A stretch of DNA of 60,661 nucleotides from CAZAPG01 sp964486935 (GCA_964486935.1 CAZAPG010000047.1:1-60661), one strand, 5' to 3'. Counted from the first letter of the stretch, positions 49,514 to 58,879 are shown. Notes: a model not told the origin generated them from the letters alone. Made by a program: numbers and translations.

Positions 49514-52267
49514 CTATGGGGTGGAAGGCAACACAGGCGCCCCAATATAATCAGCCGGGGCAACGGTTTCGGGCGGGGTAGTGATAACAGGCAAGGTTAG
49601 GGTAAAGGTACTGCCCTGGCCCGGCGCGCTTTCTACGCTGATATTGCCGCCGTGCTGCTCGATAATGCCGTAGCTAATGGATAACCCCAGGCCGGTTCCC
49701 TGTCCCACTTCTTTGGTGGTGAAAAAGGGGTCAAAAATTTTATCCAGATGTTCCGGCTGAATGCCGGGACCGGTATCGCTGATGTGGCAGGTAACAAATT
49801 GCCCGGCTTTTTCGTTGATGTCGTGATTACTGGTTTGCTTTAATTGGGTGGTAATCGACAGCCTGGCCGGCCGTTCCTCGTTATCTGCCATAGACTGGAT
49901 GGCATTGTTAAGCAGATTAACAATAACCTGCTTCATCTGGTTAATATCAAGGTACATTTGGGGCAGCGAGGTTAGCTGCTTATCGAGCGTAATTTTTTGG
50001 CTAATGTTTTTGGTATAAACCAGCAAAATCGCTTCGTCGATGAGCTGGTTAAAATCGACCGGCTGTCGCCTGGGGCGGTCGGCGCGGGCAAAGTTGAGCA
50101 GGCTGCGCACAATATCGCGGGCGCGGCGGGCTTCTTCGTTTACAATTTGCAAATCTTCGTAAGCCTCGTTTTTGGCGGCGCTAAATTCCGGCAAATCCAG
50201 CAGCAAACTGGTCAGGCCAATAATTGAGGTGAGGGGGTTGTTGATTTCGTGAGCAATGCCGGCGGCCAGTTCGCCCACGGCGGCCAGCTTGGCGCTTTGC
50301 ACCAGTTGGCTCTGGGTTTCGGCCAGTCGTTTGATGGTTTTGATTTGCTTCTCGTAAAGTTGGGCGTTTTCTATGGCCGTGGCCGCCGGAATAGCCAGCG
50401 CCTGCAGCGCCGACAGGTCATCTTCATTAAAAGTGCCGTTCTTTTTGTTCATCACCTCAACTGCGCCAATGGTGTGGCCTTTGGTTTGCAGGGGCACGCA
50501 CAAAATTGAGCGGGTGGTGAAGCCGCTGTGCTTGTCTACATCGGCAAAAAATCGCCGGTCGGCGTAAACATCGGGCACAATCACCGCTTCGCCCTGTTGG
50601 GCTACCCAGCCGGCAATGCCCTGGCCCAGCGGCATCCGCAGCCCAATCACCGCTTCGGACCCCTCGCCGGAGGCGGCGGCAAACCACACCTCTCCGCTGG
50701 CGTCATCTCGCAGCACCACCGAGGCGGCGGCAACATTCATCAGCCGGGTGGTGTGGTCGGTTACTAAAGTGAGCGTTTTTTGCAAGTCAAGCGTAGAGGT
50801 GATGGCCTGGCCAATTTCATTGAGCGATTTTAGCTCTTTGATGTGCTGGTTGATGGTATCGTACAGGCGGGCGTTCTCGATGGCAATGGCTAACTGGTCG
50901 GCCAGCGTTTCCAGCGCGGCCACGTGATATTTGTCAAAGGCTTCCAGTTGGGTGCTTTGCAGGTCTAGCACGCCAATAGTTTTGACTCCCAAAGTGATGG
51001 GGACACACAATTCGGCCCGAATTTCTTTATTGTCGTTATCTAAAATAAAGCGGGGGTCTATGGTAACATCGTTAGCCAGCACGGTTTTGTTGGTAGCCAC
51101 AGACCAGCCGACGAGTCCCTGATAGAGTTGTTGGGCCGGGGTTTCAACTACCGGGTTTGCGGCGGGCCATTGCCGGTTGGCGGTGGCTTTGGCCTGTAGC
51201 TCAACCTGCTGCTGGCGCTGGTTGTACAGGTAAACAGCCACGCTGTAACAGGCAAAGCTGCGCCGGATGGCCTGCACAACGGTACGCAGCATCACATCCA
51301 GATTTAATATTGAGGTGGCGGCCTGGCTTACCTCGTTAATTAGCGCCAGTTGAATGGAGCGCTGCGATTGGTTTTTGAAAAGCATACTGTTTTCAATGGC
51401 CAGCCCCATTTGGGCCAGGGCAGCCTGAAGCAACGGGATGTTTTGGCCGGTAAAGTGGTCTAGTTGGCTATGGCCAATCAGGTAGACTCCCCGCGCGTCA
51501 ACCCGCTCCAGGTTAATGGGCAGGGCAACAACGCAATGCTCCGGCTCTGGCAGGTACGAGGCCCTGAACCAGCGCGGGTCGCTGCGGGTATTGGCTAAAA
51601 CTACGGGCTGGTTGTGGCGCAAAACCCAGCCCTCCAGGCCATCGTTGAGCAGGCGTTGGGCAAAGCGCCGGCCCGCCGGCCCGGTCATCTCCTCTCGGCC
51701 CGGCTGGGTTGAGCGATAGTAGATAATCTCATTGCCCTCTTCCACCAGCAACGCCGAGAATTGGCCGTCCAAATAAGGAGCCAGGGTCAAAATTCGTTCA
51801 AACAGGTCGTTAATATCCAGGTGGCCGCTTAAAAATTGGGTAATGCCAAACAGAAGGGCCAGGTGCTCGAGATTGTGGGGGGGAATACCCAGGGTGGGCG
51901 TATGGGGCGGCGCGTAATCATTTAGCCGGGCAATTAAGGTATCTGGCTGCCGGGAGTAACGCACCAAAAAAATGTGATTGGCCTGCAACCAGGGGGGCAG
52001 CCGCTCTTGCTGGTTATCGGTGAGCACCAGCAAGCTGGGAACTTTGATGAATTTGCTTGATTTGGGCTGCTGGGCCAGATGCGTATCTATTAATAATAAA
52101 TCGGTTTTGACAAGTTGCGGCAGGGCCTCGTCAGGCTCAAAAAACAGTTGCGCTTGAAACCCCTGCTCTATCAGGGCTTGCTGCAAGGGCTGCATAAAAT
52201 GCTGTTTGCCCTCAATCAGCGTAATTCTTAGCTGGTTGGCAGAGCTTGCCTGCTTGTTTGGTTGCAT
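49514..52267 (-). CDS. GAF-array histidine kinase with a degenerate receiver
   Basis: 917 aa. Residues about 12-120 have a receiver-like pattern (LRITLIEG, then LLLIDTHL with D61) but lack the acidic pair and the conserved Lys (VRYS in its place), so it is probably a pseudo-receiver. Three GAF modules follow (about 140-300, 310-475, 485-640). HisKA has H673 in AHEINNPLTS, and HATPase has DTGPGIQPEH and GTGLGLSISY. The HEINNP box matches NtrB/ZraS-type kinases. It is the first gene of the leftward run, with a 218-bp gap before the divergent pentapeptide gene. Confidence 0.9.
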   Translation of the reverse strand: MQPNKQASSANQLRITLIEGKQHFMQPLQQALIEQGFQAQLFFEPDEALPQLVKTDLLLIDTHLAQQPKSSKFIKVPSLLVLTDNQQERLPPWLQANHIFLVRYSRQPDTLIARLNDYAPPHTPTLGIPPHNLEHLALLFGITQFLSGHLDINDLFERILTLAPYLDGQFSALLVEEGNEIIYYRSTQPGREEMTGPAGRRFAQRLLNDGLEGWVLRHNQPVVLANTRSDPRWFRASYLPEPEHCVVALPINLERVDARGVYLIGHSQLDHFTGQNIPLLQAALAQMGLAIENSMLFKNQSQRSIQLALINEVSQAATSILNLDVMLRTVVQAIRRSFACYSVAVYLYNQRQQQVELQAKATANRQWPAANPVVETPAQQLYQGLVGWSVATNKTVLANDVTIDPRFILDNDNKEIRAELCVPITLGVKTIGVLDLQSTQLEAFDKYHVAALETLADQLAIAIENARLYDTINQHIKELKSLNEIGQAITSTLDLQKTLTLVTDHTTRLMNVAAASVVLRDDASGEVWFAAASGEGSEAVIGLRMPLGQGIAGWVAQQGEAVIVPDVYADRRFFADVDKHSGFTTRSILCVPLQTKGHTIGAVEVMNKKNGTFNEDDLSALQALAIPAATAIENAQLYEKQIKTIKRLAETQSQLVQSAKLAAVGELAAGIAHEINNPLTSIIGLTSLLLDLPEFSAAKNEAYEDLQIVNEEARRARDIVRSLLNFARADRPRRQPVDFNQLIDEAILLVYTKNISQKITLDKQLTSLPQMYLDINQMKQVIVNLLNNAIQSMADNEERPARLSITTQLKQTSNHDINEKAGQFVTCHISDTGPGIQPEHLDKIFDPFFTTKEVGQGTGLGLSISYGIIEQHGGNISVESAPGQGSTFTLTLPVITTPPETVAPADYIGAPVLPSTP

Positions 52268-52428
52268 TGCCCCGGCTCATTAGTCATCACTTTACTTAAC
52301 ATTTCTTTAGAAGTATATCACGACATGCAAGCAATCGCCAGCAAAATTGATGCGTTAGGGCTGGTCTATTTGTCCTAGCCGGGATGCTTTCTTAACAGCG
52401 GAATAATTTTAAGAAATACCCATAGTAT

Positions 52429-52456
52429 TTTACATAATCATATAGTACGATATAGA
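52429..52456 (+). promoter_or_regulatory. Promoter for the pentapeptide-repeat gene
   Basis: TTTACA (52429-52434), 16-nt spacer, TATAGA (52451-52456), 30 bp before the ATG at 52487. An AT-rich stretch surrounds it. Confidence 0.5.
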
Positions 52457-52486
52457 CATAATATTTATGGCCGTGAGGCGAAAGTC

Positions 52487-53014
52487 ATGATAACCCGTTT
52501 AACCCGCGAGCAAATTGAACATATTGGCAAAAATGGTCATAGTAATGGGGCAGGTCTCAAAAAATCTGTTTTGAGAGGAGCCAATTTAAGCGGCCTCAAC
52601 CTGAACCGCATGAACCTGAGCGGCGCTGATATGGGCGGCGCCGATTTATCCTGGGTCGATTTGGGCCGCTCTAATCTTTTTGGGGTTAACCTGAGCGGGG
52701 CCATTTTATTTGGCGCAAACCTGAGCGGGGCCAATCTGAAAGGGGCTATTTTGATTGGGGCCGACCTTAGCTGGGCCAACCTGGCCGGCGCGGATTTGAG
52801 CGAAGCCAACCTGAGCGGGGCCGACCTTTTTGGGGCCGACCTGAGCCAGGCCACTCTCAAATGGGTCTATTTTATTAAAGCCGACCTGCGTAGCGCAATT
52901 CTTAAGCAGGCCAACCTGAGCGGGGCAAACCTGCGTTGGGCCAAATACAATACCAAAACGCTGTTGGCCGGCGGGCTTAACCTTAACGAGGTTGGGGCCA
53001 GGCTAATTGAATAA
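52487..53014 (+). CDS. Pentapeptide-repeat protein
   Basis: 175 aa. From about residue 28 to 155 the chain is made of roughly 25 consecutive A(D/N)LSG-type pentapeptides (LSGANLKGAILIGADLSWAN), which fold into a right-handed square beta helix. Family members include DNA mimics that protect gyrase and many of unknown role. There is no signal peptide. The ATG follows GAGGCGAAAG. It converges with an MFS gene 6 bp away. Confidence 0.88.
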   Translation: MITRLTREQIEHIGKNGHSNGAGLKKSVLRGANLSGLNLNRMNLSGADMGGADLSWVDLGRSNLFGVNLSGAILFGANLSGANLKGAILIGADLSWANLAGADLSEANLSGADLFGADLSQATLKWVYFIKADLRSAILKQANLSGANLRWAKYNTKTLLAGGLNLNEVGARLIE

Positions 53015-53020
53015 CGGCAG

Positions 53021-54292
53021 TCAGGTTGATAGCGGGCGGCGCTGCCGTTTGGCATCCAGAATCATAAAAACAACCCAGCCTGCCGCCATTACCAAACTAA
53101 CGGCTGCCAGGGCTGTCGATACCCCGTGAGGGCTAAAATCTAAATGGTCGGTGGCCCAGCCGGCCCACAGCGTTGAAGCCGCCGAGGCCAAAGTGGCCAT
53201 AGCCAGGTCAAAGGCAAACACCCGCCCCAAAAATTTGTTGGGTATTATCATTTGCAACAGCGACGAGGCATAAACCCAATTAATGCCGGTGCCTACCGTT
53301 CTAATGAGCGTACCAACAATAATAATAAAAAGTGTTGCGCCCCAGCCAAACATCAAATAGCCAACCACCATTGCCAGATAAGATAACAAAATAGCCCAAT
53401 ACATAGCCACAACATTGTTATCTGTAAAGCGGCGAGCCACAATTGGCCCCAGACCCGTGCCCAAGCCGGCGGTAAAGTAAATAATCCCCAACGTGCCGGA
53501 GCCGTCATTGCCCAACGGAAAGTACTCTTTGGCGTAAATAACCTGCACAATCTCAACTCCCCCAAAGGCCAGGGCGCTGGAAGCCTTGAGCAGGGCAATA
53601 ACCAGCACCGGGGGGCGGTCTCGCAGGTAACGCAAGCCTTCAACAAATGTTTGCCAGCCTGTTACCCCCACCGGCCCAACCTCATCAAGGGCAATTGTTG
53701 CCTCTGCCGGTATCTGGATAATAAACCAGGCCGACACCAAAAAAGTAGCCGCATCAATAATAAAGGCGCTGGTAGCGCCAAACAGGGCCGTGGCAATACC
53801 CCCCAACGCCGCCCCCAGGGCCAGCATGGCGCTCCAGGTAATGCCCGACAGGGTATTGGCCGTAATTAACTCATTTCGACCCACCAACCCCGGCATGACG
53901 GCCGCTCGCGCCGGTTCAAAAAAGGCGCTGATACTCAATTGCAGCACGGTTAAAGCGTAAAGCAGCCAGATGTCATCGGCGCTGCGAATAAATAAAAAAT
54001 TTAGCACAACCACCGCCCGCAGCAAATCGCTAAAAATTAATATCTTGCGGCGGTCAAAACGGTCGGCTGCCACACCCACCACCGGCCCCAGCAGAAAAGG
54101 GGGCAGCAGGCGGGCAATAAAAATGCCGCCAATGGCCAGGCCGGAGTCAGATAGCCTGGCTACCACCGCCGCCGAGGCAATCAGGTTAAACCAATCGCCC
54201 AGCAGGCTGACAACCTGGCTAAACCACAGATAGCGAAAATTCCGGTTGTCTTTTACCAGCGAAACGTAAGGTTGGATTAGCGGGATGCGCAT
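53021..54292 (-). CDS. MFS transporter, EntS/DitE-like
   Basis: 423 aa with about twelve membrane helices. N-terminal NFRYLWFSQVVSLLGDW and the loop VGVAADRFDRRKILIFSD are typical of the MFS_3 (transmembrane secretion effector) branch, which includes enterobactin exporters. An export role for a small molecule is likely but the substrate is unknown. Upstream sequence has only GAGG 10 nt before the ATG. It is convergent with the pentapeptide gene. Confidence 0.85.
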   Translation of the reverse strand: MRIPLIQPYVSLVKDNRNFRYLWFSQVVSLLGDWFNLIASAAVVARLSDSGLAIGGIFIARLLPPFLLGPVVGVAADRFDRRKILIFSDLLRAVVVLNFLFIRSADDIWLLYALTVLQLSISAFFEPARAAVMPGLVGRNELITANTLSGITWSAMLALGAALGGIATALFGATSAFIIDAATFLVSAWFIIQIPAEATIALDEVGPVGVTGWQTFVEGLRYLRDRPPVLVIALLKASSALAFGGVEIVQVIYAKEYFPLGNDGSGTLGIIYFTAGLGTGLGPIVARRFTDNNVVAMYWAILLSYLAMVVGYLMFGWGATLFIIIVGTLIRTVGTGINWVYASSLLQMIIPNKFLGRVFAFDLAMATLASAASTLWAGWATDHLDFSPHGVSTALAAVSLVMAAGWVVFMILDAKRQRRPLST

Positions 54293-54681
54293 GGGGGGCG
54301 AAGACCTCGGTGTAAAGTTGTTGTATTTCGGTTTTGGTCAAGGCGGGTTGCTCGTCAATAGCGCCCGCAAAATAACGCAGAGAGTATAGCACAGGGTTGA
54401 ATTTAGCGTCAATGGCCTGGCTATTTCGAGCGCGTTTCAAGCTTGTATCACTGGTGGCGTTGAGAATAAATGAAGCCGCTAAAAAATCGGCTTGGGCTGG
54501 GGTGGCCCATTTAGCGGCACTCAAGGTTAATTATACTGTATGTTGTAGTCTATCTGACAAATAATACTAGATGTAGTATACTGGTGTTATAGTTGGACTC
54601 TAAATATTGCATTTATTTATATTTGTGCTAACATAATATTGTGGCTTATGTTAACCTGACATTATTAAACGGGTGGAAATT

Positions 54682-55773
54682 ATGTCGGTTAGTTTACAAA
54701 TACAACAGAAAATTCAGCGCCTGGAAGCGTTGCGCCGATACCAGGCTTATTATGGCCCCAACACGCCCTATCAAATTATATCGGAAATTAACCAGCTTGA
54801 GGTGGAGTTGCGCCGCATGCTAAAAGCCGATTTAACCCGCCCCACCGAAACTATCAACCCCGATATTCATGTACCCAAAAAGAAATCGTCCAAAAAGCCG
54901 GCCAAAGCGCCCCCCAAAAAAGCCCCCCCAAAAAAAGTACCCATCTGGCATATGTCTCAAGCAACTTTTGATATTATTGCCACAATTGGTTTTATTGGGC
55001 TGGTTTTTTTGCTAGGCTCTATTGTATTTGCAGCTTACACGCAAACCAGGTCAACCGCCAGCGCCAATGGGTCAAATTATCAAAACCCGGCCATTGCTAT
55101 CCAACCGACCCTGCGCCCCACCTTTACCCCCACCGCCAATCCAGATGATCTGCAATCTTCAGAGGCAGTGGCCGTCGCCGTAGTTGATAACGCTTTATTG
55201 CCGCCGGCTCATAAAGAACCAACAGAGGTGCCCACCCCCGTCCCTACCCTTACCCCAAGCGCTGTTCCCAGCCCAACCAGCACCCCCTCGCCCACCCTCA
55301 CTCCCATCCCTACCAACCCCCCACCCCCACCGCCGCCGCCGCCGGCAACACCCGCATCGGCAGAACCAACCCCTGTCCCTGCGCCCAGCTTTCCTTTTTC
55401 CGTTGCCGAAACAGGAAACCGGGTTTTCCAGCGAACAAATTATCACCTTGTTACCATTTATGTAGCCATTACAACTCTGGACAACGTGCCGATTGGAGGG
55501 TTAAAAGTTGTAGGCGACCATGTGCCATCGGGGCGACATGTTGAGAGCGCGCTTAGTGATTGGAATTGGAGCAAAACTAACTGTTTGGATTGTGATTACG
55601 TGAAATTTGGCAATGTTAAATTTGAACCTGGCCCCTTTGAAGATGGTACCTGGAATATTTATGTGGCCGATGGGCAAGGGACGCAACTTTCTCCGGCAGC
55701 GCCCTTTAGCTATTCGTCAGACCCAAATCAATGGTACTGGGATTTTGTGATTTTTAGAAAATCAACCTACTAA
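54682..55773 (+). CDS. Membrane-anchored Pro-rich protein with C-terminal beta domain
   Basis: 363 aa. A helical N-terminal part (QIQQKIQRLEALRRYQAYYG, ISEINQLEVELRRMLK) is followed by a Lys/Pro/Ala-rich stretch (KKPAKAPPKKAPPKK) and one membrane helix (about residues 92-118). The N-terminus should be inside. Outside lies a long Pro/Thr linker (TPVPTLTPSAVPSPTSTPSP, then a PPPPPPPP run) and a domain of about 125 residues rich in aromatics (DGTWNIYVADGQG, NQWYWDFVIF) that looks like a beta sandwich. Function unknown. ATG 54682 is preferred over the GTG three codons earlier. Confidence 0.7.
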   Translation: MSVSLQIQQKIQRLEALRRYQAYYGPNTPYQIISEINQLEVELRRMLKADLTRPTETINPDIHVPKKKSSKKPAKAPPKKAPPKKVPIWHMSQATFDIIATIGFIGLVFLLGSIVFAAYTQTRSTASANGSNYQNPAIAIQPTLRPTFTPTANPDDLQSSEAVAVAVVDNALLPPAHKEPTEVPTPVPTLTPSAVPSPTSTPSPTLTPIPTNPPPPPPPPPATPASAEPTPVPAPSFPFSVAETGNRVFQRTNYHLVTIYVAITTLDNVPIGGLKVVGDHVPSGRHVESALSDWNWSKTNCLDCDYVKFGNVKFEPGPFEDGTWNIYVADGQGTQLSPAAPFSYSSDPNQWYWDFVIFRKSTY

Positions 55774-55843
55774 AAGCTGTGCCCTCATTATTCTGCTTTG
55801 ACTAACTTCACTAATTGTTGTAATATCTCTCACACAAAAATAC

Positions 55844-55930
55844 GGGCCGGTGGCGGAATGGCAGACGCAGGGGACTTAAAATCCCCCGGGGCTTTGAAAC
55901 CCCGTGTGGGTTCGACTCCCACCCGGCCCA
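55844..55930 (+). tRNA. tRNA-Leu (UAA)
   Basis: 87 nt with a long variable arm, as in tRNA-Leu. Acceptor GGGCCGG (55844-55850) pairs with CCGGCCC (55923-55929), discriminator A at 55930. Anticodon stem GGGGA / TCCCC encloses loop CTTAAAA, with anticodon TAA at 55877-55879. T-arm GTGGGTTCGACTCCCAC is intact. CCA is not encoded. A serine recombinase gene starts converging on it 20 bp downstream. Confidence 0.95.
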
Positions 55931-55949
55931 CAAGTTACACGACCCAACA

Positions 55950-57551
55950 TCAGAAAAAAGGTTGTGCCCAGGGACGGGGAGTAATGGAAACGATTTGCTC
56001 TCCGGCAACTTCAAGGCGCTCTATCATTGAATTGATAAGCGCTTTTTTTGTTTGGGGGGAGGCTTGGGGAATTTTTTGAAGGGTAGATGTCATTCGGTTG
56101 AGTATCTTGTTGAAATTGAGAGTCTGGGTCGCGGCATAGAGTTGGTCCTCTAGCTGGATGATGGCCTGATCGATTTCGACTTTGCGGGCGAGATAGCGCT
56201 CTTTATCAATGGCCGCGTCAAGATAGATGTCTTCTAATCGAGTTAAACGGGCTTTTTGTTGCCCAAGTTGGTCCAGAAGAGGTTGTGCATTGTTGTTTTG
56301 AGCGAAGGCTTCTCTGGCCAGTTGCTCGGCTTCGGCGGCGATGATGGTCAGGAGTTCGGTGTTACCGAGCTTGACCAGGATTTCCAGGATTTGGGCTTCC
56401 AGGTCGTCAGCGGGAGTCCATTTTTCGGGACAGCTTTTTTTGGCGCGTCTGTGGCGATAAAGGCGGCGGTTGTAGGCAGTGTTGCCATTGAGAGTTTGAC
56501 CGCAAACAGCACAGTAGGTCACATCGCTCAGGAGGTAAAGGCGAGTACTCTCGCCGGTGCGGTAGCCGTAAGCCTTAGTTCTTTTCTGTTTTACCAACCC
56601 GACACGGTTGCACAGGTCAACGGGTAAAATTGGGGCGTGCCCGCCTTCGAGGACAGTGGGATTTTGGATTTTGGTCAGACTGCCTATAGGAAGATCGCCC
56701 CTGTAGAGCTGCCAGAAAGAGACAAGGCGGCGAATATCTTCTTTGTTGAAGGGGCGAGGAATGGCGTTGGCATCTCGATAATAACGCCAGCCCGCTTCAT
56801 TTACTGCTGCGGCTACAGTGTCATAGCTGACATTCTCAGCGGAATAGGCTCGATAAACGGCGGTCAGTGCGTCAATGAAGCGGCGAAGTTCATAGCCAGG
56901 GGCAGGAGGGGCCGGGTCTCGGCCATCTACTTCTGGGTTAGGGAGGGCGTTGCCAGAGATGGGGTTGAACCAGTAGGTTTTTGTAGTGGGGATGAGGTGG
57001 CCGTCTGGACCACGATCTGCTCCAAAGGGGAGGGGGCCCCAGTGACGCCCCAATTGTTCGCGTTTGTATTTGATATTGGCGGCCATCCGGTCGCTGGTTT
57101 GGTCGGATTCAAGTTGGTAGATGACCATCAGGATAGTAACAATGGCCCGACCCAAGGTGCTGGTGGTGTCAAGACCCTCCTTGACGGTGATGAGTTGTTT
57201 GTTCAGCTCTTCCATCCGGTTGAGGAAGTTAAGGAATTGGTGAACATTACGGTACATGCGGTCAAAGGAGTCGGCGATGACGCCGGCAACATCGGGACGA
57301 TCAAGTTGGGTGAGGAGCTGTTGCCAGCCAGGGCGGCCTTTTTCGTCGCGTCCGGAACGATGGCCCTCTACATCCTCATACCATTCTATGGTGTAGTCTT
57401 CGCCCTGCATTTCTACCCACAGGTCGCACATTTTCATTTGACGCTCTGGGGAGATCATGTCTATTTCGTTGCGGACGATGGAACGCCGGCGATAGCCGAG
57501 GAGAACAGTAGGTTTCAAACTTTGAGGTTTAGATTTCGAATTTTTTTTCAT
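55950..57551 (-). CDS. Large serine recombinase (site-specific integrase)
   Basis: 533 aa. N-terminal resolvase domain with catalytic Ser S24 in GYRRRS and ISPERQ; VAGVIADSFDRMYRN is the conserved Arg-containing loop of this domain. A recombinase domain (about 180-350) and a zinc ribbon (CAVC ... C near residues 360-395) follow, then a long coiled coil (AEQLAREAFA... LTRLEDIYLD), the typical order in phage integrases. It would cut and rejoin DNA at att sites. It points toward tRNA-Leu, whose 3' end is a likely target. The ATG has no clear ribosome site. Confidence 0.9.
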   Translation of the reverse strand: MKKNSKSKPQSLKPTVLLGYRRRSIVRNEIDMISPERQMKMCDLWVEMQGEDYTIEWYEDVEGHRSGRDEKGRPGWQQLLTQLDRPDVAGVIADSFDRMYRNVHQFLNFLNRMEELNKQLITVKEGLDTTSTLGRAIVTILMVIYQLESDQTSDRMAANIKYKREQLGRHWGPLPFGADRGPDGHLIPTTKTYWFNPISGNALPNPEVDGRDPAPPAPGYELRRFIDALTAVYRAYSAENVSYDTVAAAVNEAGWRYYRDANAIPRPFNKEDIRRLVSFWQLYRGDLPIGSLTKIQNPTVLEGGHAPILPVDLCNRVGLVKQKRTKAYGYRTGESTRLYLLSDVTYCAVCGQTLNGNTAYNRRLYRHRRAKKSCPEKWTPADDLEAQILEILVKLGNTELLTIIAAEAEQLAREAFAQNNNAQPLLDQLGQQKARLTRLEDIYLDAAIDKERYLARKVEIDQAIIQLEDQLYAATQTLNFNKILNRMTSTLQKIPQASPQTKKALINSMIERLEVAGEQIVSITPRPWAQPFF

Positions 57552-57907
57552 AGTGGCAGAACCATAATAAAATCTATTTGACCAATATTTGGTCGCTGAA
57601 TGGCCTCTTAATTTACTATAATCCCCCCCAAATTCGCAAAATTTAAGAGTGTTAATAGAACATTTGAGCTAAGTTGTGCTATAATAATGGCGTTCCAGTG
57701 TCACCATTGGGAGGTGGTGATGTAGGCTGATAATTATAGTAGAAGAGGCCAATGAAACGCACCCCACCAAAAAAATTATAGCTTAGCATGATGGCACTGG
57801 CACGTCAGTTTGTAGAAGTATTCCTGAAACCGCCTCTACCTAATTGGGCTGTTAAACTCATTTTTATGTCCAGATAGTAGATTTTGTCGGTCAGGTTGGT
57901 TCTCGTT
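57552..57907. other. Intergenic region: dyad, promoter and minimal ORFs
   Basis: Contains an imperfect dyad GACCAATATTTGGTC (57580-57594) next to the recombinase start. An extended -10 TTGTGCTATAAT (57674-57685) reads rightward, followed by GGGAGG and an ATG-TAG start-stop pair (57720-57725). A nine-codon ORF (57752-57781) follows. No longer gene was recognised. Confidence 0.5.
57674..57685 (+). promoter_or_regulatory. Extended -10 promoter
   Basis: TTGTGC followed by TATAAT, the same core as at 7110-7121 and (minus strand) 46781-46792. It reads toward the small membrane protein gene at 57908. The -35 is poor. Confidence 0.5.
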
Positions 57908-58381
57908 GTGGACCTTAAGAATCAAAAAACAAACACCTTGGATGATAGACTAACTGATAGCCGTACAGCTATGAAATTGCTCTTGTTTGCCCTTGGTATG
58001 GGGGCCGGCTTGATCTTGGCAGCCATAGTTGGACTGCTGGCCAGCGTTCTGTTCAGTTGTCTCCTGATTATTGCTGCGATTGGTGTTCTTTTAGACAACT
58101 TGTTCGAAGAAGAGCAAGAAGACGAAGACAACGAAGATTATAAGGTTTCACTTCTGAAGCAGGTCTTTGAGACATTAGTCAATGTTGCCAAATTTAGCGG
58201 GTCAATCTGGCTGATTATGCTGCTTGTCACCTTTGTTTATGGTTATAAGTTTGAGTCAAGTACCTGGTTATGGCCGGTGGTTTACGGGTTAACCATGCAG
58301 GGGTGGAACGTAATCACCCATCACATTTATAATATCAGTGATATTCTGGAAGACTCGTTGGAGTGCAAAAAGGATGGGTAA
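57908..58381 (+). CDS. Membrane protein of unknown function
   Basis: 157 aa from the GTG at 57908; an ATG at 57971 is also possible. Two hydrophobic stretches in the first half (LLLFALGMGAGLILAAIVGL, SVLFSCLLIIAAIGVLL), a very acidic loop (EEEQEDEDNEDY) and two more helices (WLIMLLVTFVYGY, WLWPVVYGLTM). The ribosome site is weak in both cases. It overlaps the next gene by 8 bp. No family is recognised. Confidence 0.5.
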   Translation: MDLKNQKTNTLDDRLTDSRTAMKLLLFALGMGAGLILAAIVGLLASVLFSCLLIIAAIGVLLDNLFEEEQEDEDNEDYKVSLLKQVFETLVNVAKFSGSIWLIMLLVTFVYGYKFESSTWLWPVVYGLTMQGWNVITHHIYNISDILEDSLECKKDG

Positions 58382-58712
58382 ACAAAAGAAGACAACCTCA
58401 GCCGCGCACGCTTTCGCACTGAGCAAATATATTCAAGGAGAGAGCGGTCTGGTCAAACTGTTGTTTCTATGCGCCGATATGTTACTGAGATTTGGTGCAT
58501 TTACCTGGCGTGTTATGACCGATATCTGGCGATTTCGATTAAAACTGGCCTTAACTTTTTTGCTTTGGACGCCCATGTCAGAGCATATACCAAAATCGAA
58601 ATGGCTCAGGCGTTTCTATTTGCAGACGTTGCTGGCATATTGCTCCAATGAGCCACGGAAATTACAGATGATTTATTACCTGTTGGAAGTTGACAACGAA
58701 TTTTTAGAATAA
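58374..58712 (+). CDS. Small basic protein of unknown function
   Basis: 112 aa from ATG 58374 (GGAG 10 nt upstream). Rich in Lys, Arg and aromatic residues (LRFGAFTWRVMTDIWRFRLK, WLRRFYLQTLLAY), with one weak hydrophobic stretch (LKLALTFLLWTPM). It may attach to a membrane. It overlaps the previous gene by 8 bp, so they are probably translated together. Confidence 0.5.
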   Translation: MGKQKKTTSAAHAFALSKYIQGESGLVKLLFLCADMLLRFGAFTWRVMTDIWRFRLKLALTFLLWTPMSEHIPKSKWLRRFYLQTLLAYCSNEPRKLQMIYYLLEVDNEFLE

Positions 58713-58723
58713 TTCTCCCACCT

Positions 58724-58879
58724 TCACTCATCTTTCAGGCGCCGACCAAGGTCAATTAACTTTTTGGTTTGATCGGGCGTAAGACGGTCAGCAGTTTTCC
58801 AGATACGTAACATCTTCAAAATTTTGTAGAAAATGAAGATAAGTAATAGCAATAAAATAATACCCAAAGTAATATACAT
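58724..58879 (-). CDS. Small single-helix membrane protein
   Basis: 51 aa. It opens MYITLGIILLLLLIFIFYKI, a single membrane helix, followed by a basic/polar tail (LRIWKTADRLTPDQTKKLID). AAGGAG lies 11 nt upstream of the ATG. The frame is free of stops and the tail has helical character, so a real small gene is likely. Confidence 0.55.
   Translation of the reverse strand: MYITLGIILLLLLIFIFYKILKMLRIWKTADRLTPDQTKKLIDLGRRLKDE

Noticed and set aside
54219..54524. 101-codon minus-strand ORF upstream of the MFS gene
   Set aside because: It starts with TTG without a ribosome site and overlaps the conserved N-terminus of the transporter by 74 bp in another frame. No family was recognised.
56637..57581. 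314-codon plus-strand ORF opposite the recombinase
   Set aside because: It is the antisense of a well-supported recombinase domain order and has no family likeness.
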